Positions 58,377-64,000 of a stretch of 64,000 nt of DNA are shown piece after piece. The translations under genes were made by a program, and so were the position numbers. Each line of letters opens with the position of its first letter. Position 1 is the stretch's first letter. Under the pieces are notes generated by a model. That model did not search any database and was not told where the DNA came from. It was given only the letters and a program-made list of their open reading frames with translations. This DNA comes from Thermothielavioides terrestris NRRL 8126 (lineage: Eukaryota > Ascomycota > Sordariomycetes > Sordariales > Chaetomiaceae): contig NC_016459.1 in assembly GCF_000226115.1 (NCBI RefSeq), forward strand, positions 3,602,501-3,666,500, in the 5' to 3' direction.

Positions 58377-59204
58377 ATGCCCTCCCCCTGGCCGGCGCCA
58401 TACAAAGCCGCCATCAGCTTCACGATGGACAACCTGGGCGAAGCGCAGGACGTGCTGCAGGGCCGCTGGGCGCAACCCATCGGCACGCACCCGGCCGTGA
58501 CGGCGCAGCTGCCGCGCATGCTGGCGCTGCTGGCCCGGCACCGCGTGCGCGCGACCTACTTCGCCGAGGCCTGGAGCCTGGGCGTGTACCCGGGCGCGGT
58601 GCGCGCGCTGGCCGCGGCGGGGCACGAGGTCGCCTGGCACGGGTTTCAGCACGAGGTCTGGAGCGGGCTCAGGGCCGAGGAGGAGCGGCGGAGTTTTGAG
58701 AAGAGCTGGGCGGCTGCTGCCGAGAGCGGGGTGCGCTATAGGGGCTTTCGGCCGCCTGGTGGCGAGGTCAACGAGCGCACGTGGGGGTTGTTGAGGGAGT
58801 TTGGGGTTGAGTATGTCTCGCCGTTGGGGGAGTTTGGGATTGGCCCTGAGGGAGTGGTGGTGCTTCCTTTTGAATGGCGGGCGGTAGATGCGTTCTGGTA
58901 TATGGAGAAATTTGCGGGGATCAGGAAGGGCCATGGGGAGAGGGAGGAGGTGTTGAGTCCGGGTCAGTTCAAGGAGTGGTTGATGGGAAAGATTGATGAG
59001 GTGGCAAAGGCGGGTGGATTCATGTCGATCTTGTTTCATCCATTCTTGCAGACAAGTGAGGAGAAATTTGAGGTGTTGGAGGACGTGCTGAAGCGGATCA
59101 GCGACGATGGGCAGATATGGGTTGCACCCTGCGAGGAAGTGGCAGAATGGGTGAGAAAGCACCCTGAGCAGTTCCCTTCAAAGTCAAAGAATGGCGGTAT
59201 CTAA
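58377..59204 (+). CDS. Polysaccharide deacetylase (NodB homology) family protein, intracellular type
   Basis: An intronless frame gives 275 aa from ATG 58377 (ACCATCATGCCC). NodB-type motifs are visible. Motif 1 is AISFTMDNLGEAQ, with Asp-Asn replacing the usual Asp-Asp. Motif 2 is HEVAWHGFQHEVW, supplying the two metal-binding His. Motif 3 is RYRGFRPPGGEVN, and a late FMSILFHPFLQ carries a probable catalytic His. There is no signal peptide or chitin-binding module, so it is more like the cytosolic PuuE/allantoinase-like or small-amide deacetylase branch than secreted chitin deacetylases. It would remove acyl groups from an amide substrate in a metal-dependent manner, but the substrate is not evident. 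A chitinase gene lies about 3.5 kb downstream, which may be coincidental. Codon use is strongly GC-ending in the first half and weaker in the second. Confidence 0.8.
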   Translation: MPSPWPAPYKAAISFTMDNLGEAQDVLQGRWAQPIGTHPAVTAQLPRMLALLARHRVRATYFAEAWSLGVYPGAVRALAAAGHEVAWHGFQHEVWSGLRAEEERRSFEKSWAAAAESGVRYRGFRPPGGEVNERTWGLLREFGVEYVSPLGEFGIGPEGVVVLPFEWRAVDAFWYMEKFAGIRKGHGEREEVLSPGQFKEWLMGKIDEVAKAGGFMSILFHPFLQTSEEKFEVLEDVLKRISDDGQIWVAPCEEVAEWVRKHPEQFPSKSKNGGI

Positions 59205-60115
59205 GTGGGATATCGACTGGAATCCTAGAGCATCTTTGGCGGGAGTGTAAATTCGTCAGCAGTCCACCTGTTTGACATAGCTGTGGGGGCCCGTCTCGAC
59301 GGTGGACGGAATATGCTACTCCCAGCCGGTTCAGTAGTTGCGAGGCACAGCCACCTAGATTTTGTCATCATCTCTCTGTCGCTTCCTACTTGGAGAGGTG
59401 CTTTGGTTCGGTGTTTCTAGGTATTTTTCCAGCGGCTACAAGGCATCCTCTTCTGGCCCTTTGTCATCCAAACTTCCTTTGTTCGAGTCTCCGTAACTTG
59501 TGCCAGACCCCGCCCCTTCAGCAAACAGCCCGTTGTAGTGAGAGAATCAACTTACTGAACAGGTGTGAAGGGTTTCACTCTGCCCTTGGTTTGAGATGTA
59601 GGTGTGGGATACAGGGGCCCGGTCAAGGTTAACCTGGTGGATGAAGCTTCGACGCCAGACACGATAGGCGCCAGGGTCACAAACCGCCATCCATTGGGAC
59701 GCAGAAGGACAAGACAAAGATACCTTTCAAAAGGACAATGGCAATGTGAGGTCGAGTTGTTCGAAAGACAAAGAAACTGAACAATGAATTGTCTTCCATA
59801 TAAGTTCAAGGGGCACGCCATTGAACTGCTGCCCCTGGACTGTTCAGCTCATTTTCATGTCCGAATTCAAACCGAAGATCAGCGAAGGGAGACTAATATG
59901 TCTTTATTGACCCTGTTTCCGACGGCTCATACTTGTCATTCCACAGAGACTTCGCACTATCGACGTCGAGTTCGATAGCAGTAGGATCAAGCTTGTTCAG
60001 CCTTGAGCGGGTACGGGGGTAAAGAGGTCACCACAGAGGTTCGAATTCCCCGAAAATCACCCTTATCACTCAGAGATCCAAGCAGACGAAAAAAGGGTTA
60101 CCAATTAGCACCACG
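59205..60115. other. Intergenic region
   Basis: This lies between two co-directional genes and carries the deacetylase 3' UTR and the SET-gene promoter. No coding signal is recognised. A GGTTCGAATTCC string near 60039 resembles a tRNA T-loop but no tRNA folds around it. Confidence 0.6.
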
Positions 60116-61096
60116 ATGTCAGCTTCAACCAGAGTCCAGAGGGAGTCTCCCTACGATGGTAGGTTTCGAGCGTACGACCACACCGGAAGAAAGTGCTTTT
60201 ACCTCGAAACCGTATATCCTATCCGCAACTATATCATCGACACCTTGAGGTGGGGACTGGTGAGGAGATCCAACAGGACTCGGCGCCTTACTGGTAAGGC
60301 AACCCCATCCCCATCGTCATGCGCATCATGTTCCCCATCGACCACGCTTTCGCCCCCAGACATTGTTGGCCTTCAACTCAGCACGCCGAGTGACCCTTCG
60401 ACTAACGGCGGCAAGTCTACTCGCAAACGGCCTCGCAACGAGCCCACAGCTGAGGCCCCAAACAAGAAGCGAAAGCTCGGAAACGACCAACCCACCACCG
60501 GGCTCAGCCCGGAGGCACTTGACATCCTCAAGCCGCCGCGGCGCATCAAAGCACCGCAGTTCGCCTGCCTGTCCTGCCGGCGCCGCCCCGCCAGCAGGGC
60601 ATGCACGCTCGCGTGCTACACGGCCTTCCGGGCCGCGCACTTCGACCCGGCGCGCGAGAAGCTGCAGATCCGCAAGACGGCGCCGGGGCCGCACGCGACG
60701 GGGCTGGGCGTGTTCGTCAAGGACGGACAGCGCATCGCCGCGGGCGAGTGGCTGGGCGAGTACCTGGGCGAGGTGCTGCCGGCGGCGGCGCGGGAGGCGC
60801 AGACGAGCGCGTACGCGTTCACGCTGCGCGGCTACGCCGCGGACAGGGTGCCGGAGCTGGTGGTCGACGCCCAGACGCACGGCAACTGGACGCGTTTCGT
60901 CAACTCGTCGTGCCGGCCCAACGTGGCGGCGACGCCGGAGCAGATCGGCAAGGTGAGGATCGTCGCGTTCCGCGCGGAGACGGACATCGCTGCTGGCGAG
61001 CAGGTGCTGATCAACTACGGTAGGGACTACTTTGCCGAGCGGGGGATCATGTGCTGCTGTGAGGTCAGTGCTCAGCCGCATTTGCCTCCTCAATAG
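60116..61096 (+). CDS. SET-domain protein (putative lysine methyltransferase)
   Basis: A single frame from ATG 60116 (CACGATGTCAG) encodes 326 aa. The N-terminal third is Ser/Thr/Pro-rich with a basic cluster (KRPRNEP, APNKKRKLG) that looks like a bipartite nuclear localisation signal. A Cys-rich pre-SET-like segment (FACLSCRRRPASRACTLACY) leads into the SET domain. That has GLGVFVKDGQRIAAGEWLGE, then the pseudoknot motif RFVNSSCRPNV (usual form R-F-I/V-N-H-S-C-x-P-N), and VLINYGRDYF (usual E-L-x-x-D-Y). The canonical NHSC histidine is Ser here. A Cys-rich post-SET-like end (MCCCEV) closes the protein. It would use S-adenosylmethionine to methylate a protein lysine, probably in chromatin. Many fungal SET proteins of this size have no known target. 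The GC content rises sharply in the SET part. Confidence 0.8.
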   Translation: MSASTRVQRESPYDGRFRAYDHTGRKCFYLETVYPIRNYIIDTLRWGLVRRSNRTRRLTGKATPSPSSCASCSPSTTLSPPDIVGLQLSTPSDPSTNGGKSTRKRPRNEPTAEAPNKKRKLGNDQPTTGLSPEALDILKPPRRIKAPQFACLSCRRRPASRACTLACYTAFRAAHFDPAREKLQIRKTAPGPHATGLGVFVKDGQRIAAGEWLGEYLGEVLPAAAREAQTSAYAFTLRGYAADRVPELVVDAQTHGNWTRFVNSSCRPNVAATPEQIGKVRIVAFRAETDIAAGEQVLINYGRDYFAERGIMCCCEVSAQPHLPPQ

Positions 61097-61579
61097 AACG
61101 ATCTGATGGAGTCCGGAGGTAAGTAGGTAGGTAGGTAAGTTCCTTGAAATTGGCTTAAGGGGTAAGCGGTCTGGTAGGTATATGTAGTTCAAAACGGTTT
61201 CCTTCTTCGTCGAATGCCTCGTGGTGATGTTTGCTGGAGAAAATCGGGTTCAATTGGTGTCTTGGAAAGCCTAACTTGAGGTGAGAAGGACAGCTGGAAT
61301 GACAGCTCTGATCGCACGATCACCGTAACCTACCCGTAACAAACATCGACTCCCCACCCGAGTCGTGCCCCACCTTGTCAATAGCTCGCGGCTGAGATGT
61401 GTTTCCGCGACTCATCTCACAGATTTCCGTGTAAAGACAAAAAGGCCTCAGACCCGTTTTCGGTTTCCGAGACTGCATTGGACCTGAGGTGACGCGGTTC
61501 CAGGTTACCTGCGTGGCTGAGCTTCCTGACTGGAGTGACGAGTCCACAGGTGGGCCCGCTGCGTGTGTGGCGTTGTCTG
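61097..61579. other. Intergenic region
   Basis: This runs from the SET gene to the fold-back element. It contains a small GTAG(GTAG) microsatellite at about 61124-61138. No gene is recognised. Confidence 0.55.
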
Positions 61580-61589
61580 CCCCTCCCCT
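61580..61589. repeat. Target-site duplication of the fold-back element, left
   Basis: CCCCTCCCCT here is repeated exactly at 62500-62509 on the other side of the inverted repeat. A 9-11-bp duplication is the size produced by Mutator-like elements. Confidence 0.6.
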
Positions 61590-61753
61590 CTACGGTGGCT
61601 CCGAGCTCGGACTCTTCGAAAACCCAAACCACCTCGATGTTTTTGCCTTTACCTACCCCGCTCACCTAGCTGCCCTACTATTGCCAAGAAAAATTTTCAA
61701 GGCCCTACAGAAAACAAACCTTCCTTACCTTCTTCGCCAATTACACTGCTCCA

Positions 61754-62017
61754 CAGTGGTCGGGTCGATCGCGGTGCAGTGGTCGGGTCGATCGCGGTGC
61801 AGTGGTCGGGTCGATCGCGGTGCAGTGGTCGGGTCGATCGCGGTGCAGTGGTCGGGTCGATCGCGGTGCAGAGGTCGGGTCGACCGCGGTGCAGAGGTCG
61901 GGTCGACCGCAGTGCAGAGGTCGGGTCGATCGCGGTACAGTGGTCGAGTCGAGGGAAGTACAGTGATTGAACTGACTGCAGTGCAGTGGTCGGGTCGAGG
62001 GCAGTGCAGTGGTTGAG
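61754..62017 (+). repeat. Left tandem array, 23-bp unit
   Basis: Eleven full units plus a partial one. The first five are identical or nearly so; later ones carry substitutions such as GAGG for GTGG and GACCG for GATCG, giving a gradient of divergence towards the centre. Units contain the palindrome CGATCG. Confidence 0.9.
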
Positions 62018-62140
62018 CCTGCCTATGGCTTGCATGCCTGTGGCTTGCGTGCCTGTGGCTTGCGTGCCTGTGGCTTGCGTGCCTGTGGCTTGCGTGCCTG
62101 TGGCTTGCGTGCCTGTGGCTATGGCACGCAAGCCACAGGC
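62018..62140 (+). repeat. Central 15-bp tandem array and hairpin apex
   Basis: GCCTGTGGCTTGCGT is repeated about six times and then inverts (GGCACGCAAGCCACAGGC), so the apex of the palindrome lies within about 62111-62125. Confidence 0.85.
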
Positions 62141-62147
62141 AAACCCG

Positions 62148-62335
62148 ACCACTGCACTGCCCTCGACCCGACCACTGCACTGCAGTCGACCCGACCACTG
62201 CATTGCGGTCGACCCGACCACTGCACTGCCCTCGACCCGACCACTGCACTGCCCTCGACCCGACCACTGCACTGTGGTCAATTCAATCACTGCATTGCCC
62301 TCGAACCGACCACTGTACGGAAGTATTGTGCCCAC
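62148..62335 (-). repeat. Right tandem array, 23-bp unit, inverted orientation
   Basis: About eight units of the form GACCCGACCACTGCACTG with variable last bases (CCCTC, CAGTC, CGGTC, TGGTC). Read on the minus strand they are the same family as the left array. The two arms differ in copy number and in unit variants. Confidence 0.85.
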
Positions 62336-62499
62336 TGTGGAGTCGGTAAGGTACCTGGAAGGTAGGGAAGGCTTGTTTTCTGTACACGTTAGAAAAATTT
62401 TTAAGAGGGGGCGGGGCAGGTGGGTAGGCGGGGGAGGTAAAGGCGAGAAAGTCGGTTGTGGTTTGGGTTTTCGAAGAGTCTGAGCTCGGAGCCTCCGTA

Positions 62500-62509
62500 C
62501 CCCTCCCCT
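62500..62509. repeat. Target-site duplication of the fold-back element, right
   Basis: CCCCTCCCCT follows the right end (CCGTA) of the inverted repeat and equals 61580-61589. Confidence 0.6.
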
Positions 62510-62584
62510 GCCAAGCCCGGGGGTGGGCGCCCTCTTGGACAGCTCCTACCCAACAAGCCTGAAGGACATGGCCCAAGAGAGCAG

Positions 62585-62591
62585 TATTTAA
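62585..62591 (+). promoter_or_regulatory. TATA-like box of the chitinase gene
   Basis: TATTTAA lies 171 bp upstream of the chosen ATG. It sits 76 bp beyond the target duplication of the fold-back element, so the element inserted very close to this core promoter. Confidence 0.4.
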
Positions 62592-62761
62592 GCTGCTGTA
62601 TGTCCGGAATTCGATTCCGACATTGCATCATCTTCATCTTCTCCAGTATCGCAGCTGTACTGCTTGGAATCATTCTTGCCCGACACAGCAGCAGCTCCCT
62701 TCCAAGCTTCCGCGTCTCACTCTCCACTGCATCATCATTAAAACCAATAACACCTGCAAAC

Positions 62762-63227
62762 ATGGGCGGTGGACCTGCCACCGGCTACCGCTCGGTAGCC
62801 TACTTCGTGAACTGGGCCATCTACGCCCGCAAGCACCGCCCGCAGGACCTGCCCGTCGAGAAACTGACCCACGTTCTCTATGCGTTTGCCAACGTGCGGC
62901 CCGACTCGGGCGAGGTGTACATGACGGACTCGTGGGCCGACACCGACATCCACTGGGAGGGCGACAGCTGGAACGACACGGGCAAGAACCTGTACGGCTG
63001 TCTGAAGCAGCTGAACCTGCTGAAGCGGCGCAACCGCAAGCTCAAGGTGCTCCTGTCCGTCGGCGGGTGGACCTACAGCAGCAACTTCAGGCAGCCCGCC
63101 TCGACGCCCCAGGGCAGGTGCAAGTTTGCTTCGTCCGCCGTTGAACTGGTAGGCTTCGCGCCCATTCCGAACCCCCATCCTAACCCCATTACCTAACCCC
63201 CCTGGCGCTCCAGCTCTCCAACCTCGG

Positions 63228-63260
<33 letters not shown>

Positions 63261-64000
63261 GCAAAACGCCTCCGAGGCGGCCGACTACGTGTCGCTGCTG
63301 GCCGAGGTGCGCTCCGCGCTGGACCGCTACGCTTTGACCGTCGACGCGGCGCACCCTCCCCACTTCGAGCTGACGGTCGCCTGCCCGGCGGGGACGCAGC
63401 ACTACAGGACGCTGGACATTTGCGGCATGGACCGGTACCTCGACTTCTGGAACCTGATGGCGTACGACTACGCCGGGTCGTGGGACAGCGTGGCGGGCCA
63501 CCAGGCGAACCTGTTCCCCAGCAGGTCCAACACGGCCAGCACGCCGTTCAGCACCGACGCCGCAGTGCAGCACTACATCGGCCAGGGCGTGGCGCCGGGC
63601 AAGATCGTCGTGGGCATGCCGCTGTACGGGCGGGCGTTCGAGGGCACCGACGGGCCGGGCCGGCCCTACTGCGGCGTCGGGGAGGGCACGTGGGAGAACG
63701 GCGTGCACGACTACAAGAGGCTGCCGCTGGAGGGCGCCGAGGTGCGGATCGACGAGGAGGCGGTCGCGAGCTACTGCTACCATCCCGGGCGCAGGGTGCT
63801 GGTGAGCTACGATACGGTCGACATTGCCAGGAGGAAGGCCGAATACATCAAGCAGCGGGGGCTGGGAGGAGGCATGTGGTGGGAGAGCAGCGCTGACAAG
63901 GACGGCCCCGAGAGTCTGATCGGGAACGTGGTGGAGGTGCTCGGCGGGCCGAACTGCCTCGAGTCGAGCGCGAACTGCATCAGATACCCGCACACCAAGT
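62762..64000 (+). CDS. GH18 class V (subgroup A, ChiB1-like) chitinase, 3' end cut by the window edge
   Basis: Exon 1 is 62762..63148 and exon 2 starts at 63214 after a 65-nt phase-0 intron (GTAGGC ... CTCCAG). The frame is still open at 64000, so the last residues are missing. The protein starts [20 protein letters not shown], as in intracellular ChiB1-type chitinases. It shows [14 protein letters not shown], the catalytic [12 protein letters not shown] (Glu as proton donor), [18 protein letters not shown] and [12 protein letters not shown]. These enzymes hydrolyse beta-1,4-GlcNAc chains with retention through substrate assistance, and the ChiB1 group works in autolysis and wall turnover. 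An in-frame ATG at 62600 would add a hydrophobic N-terminal segment. It lies only 9 bp after the TATA-like box, so 62762 is preferred. About 391 aa are visible. Confidence 0.9.

Larger units (their letters stand above)
61590..62499. mobile_element. Fold-back element: long inverted repeat with internal tandem arrays
   Basis: The left outer arm (61591-61753) matches the reverse complement of the right outer arm (about 62330-62499). Shared strings include TACGG[T/A]GGCTCCGAGCTC, ACTCTTCGAAAACCCAAACC and ACAGAAAACAA[A/G]CCTTCC. Inside are inverted arrays: 11 or more copies of a 23-bp unit (CAGTGGTCGGGTCGATCGCG...) from 61754, facing about 8 complementary copies from about 62148 to 62335. Near the centre are 15-bp units (GCCTGTGGCTTGCGT) that turn back on themselves at about 62115-62125. 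No long protein-coding gene is present. Ends are flanked by a 10-bp duplication. The most economical reading is a non-autonomous Mutator-like fold-back transposon. Confidence 0.75.

Noticed and set aside
60030..60060. tRNA T-loop-like GGTTCGAATTCC
   Set aside because: No paired stem, A box, anticodon arm or acceptor stem could be fitted around it.
61697..62335. Repetitive 212-codon minus-strand and similar plus-strand ORFs
   Set aside because: They are translations of the 23-bp and 15-bp tandem repeats, open on both strands because the units lack stops; not a gene.
61754..62335. CRISPR-like array
   Set aside because: Repeats are contiguous without spacers and occur in inverted arms in a eukaryotic context.
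62600..62761. N-terminal hydrophobic anchor for the chitinase from ATG 62600
   Set aside because: This ATG lies 9 bp after the TATA-like box and is probably not transcribed. The family normally starts at the 62762 position.

Overview
The window is nuclear DNA of a filamentous ascomycete. The genes are GC-rich with short introns (50-140 nt) that show GTRNGT donors and CTRAC-like branch points. An AT-rich retrotransposon inside the window carries the C-to-T/G-to-A pattern of repeat-induced point mutation (RIP). The gene content (Swi5/Ace2-type zinc finger, ~750-residue fungal Nup37-like WD protein, NACHT/WD40 NLR, DUF4470-MYND protein, WSC sensor, ChiB1-type chitinase) fits Sordariomycetes. Sordariales, perhaps Chaetomiaceae, is my best guess; that placement is inference, not shown by the sequence.

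Layout: (1) 1-28.4 kb is mostly housekeeping and signalling. It holds a Swi5/Ace2-like regulator (+), a ketosamine-3-kinase family gene (-) head to head with a large SesB-NACHT-WD40 NLR (+), a DUF4470/MYND protein (+), a WSC cell-wall sensor (+), a mitochondrial enoyl-CoA hydratase (+), a small LEA-like mitochondrial protein (+) and a Nup37-like nucleoporin (-). Two decayed coding fragments lie at 5.6-6.2 kb and 22.0-22.2 kb. (2) 28.7-35.7 kb is one Ty1/copia element with 199-bp LTRs and an intact CCTTC target duplication. It is destroyed by RIP and inserted ~340 bp upstream of the Nup37-like start codon. (3) 36.2-37.1 kb holds a candidate guanyl-RNase (T1/N1) family gene (-).

(4) 37.7-55.7 kb is a compact secondary-metabolite cluster. 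It contains a 3,085-residue highly reducing PKS (KS-AT-DH-MT-ER0-KR-ACP) fused to a C-terminal carnitine-acyltransferase domain, a SAT4/rhodopsin-type membrane protein, a 14-TM-type MFS transporter, and, divergent from the transporter, an NRPS-like adenylation-thiolation-reductase enzyme. A plausible logic is that the PKS builds a methylated, partly reduced chain, the cAT releases it by acyl transfer, and the A-T-R enzyme activates and reduces a carboxylic acid, with the MFS exporting product. No cluster regulator or oxidase is seen inside the window. This locus is the best candidate for an undescribed system.

(5) 56.8-64 kb has an unrecognised 300-aa protein (-), an intracellular polysaccharide deacetylase (+), a SET-domain protein (+), a ~0.9-kb fold-back element built of inverted 23-bp and 15-bp tandem repeats with a 10-bp target duplication, and a ChiB1-type GH18 chitinase (+) running off the right edge. 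Exon boundaries were assigned by eye from splice consensus, frame continuity and family conservation.
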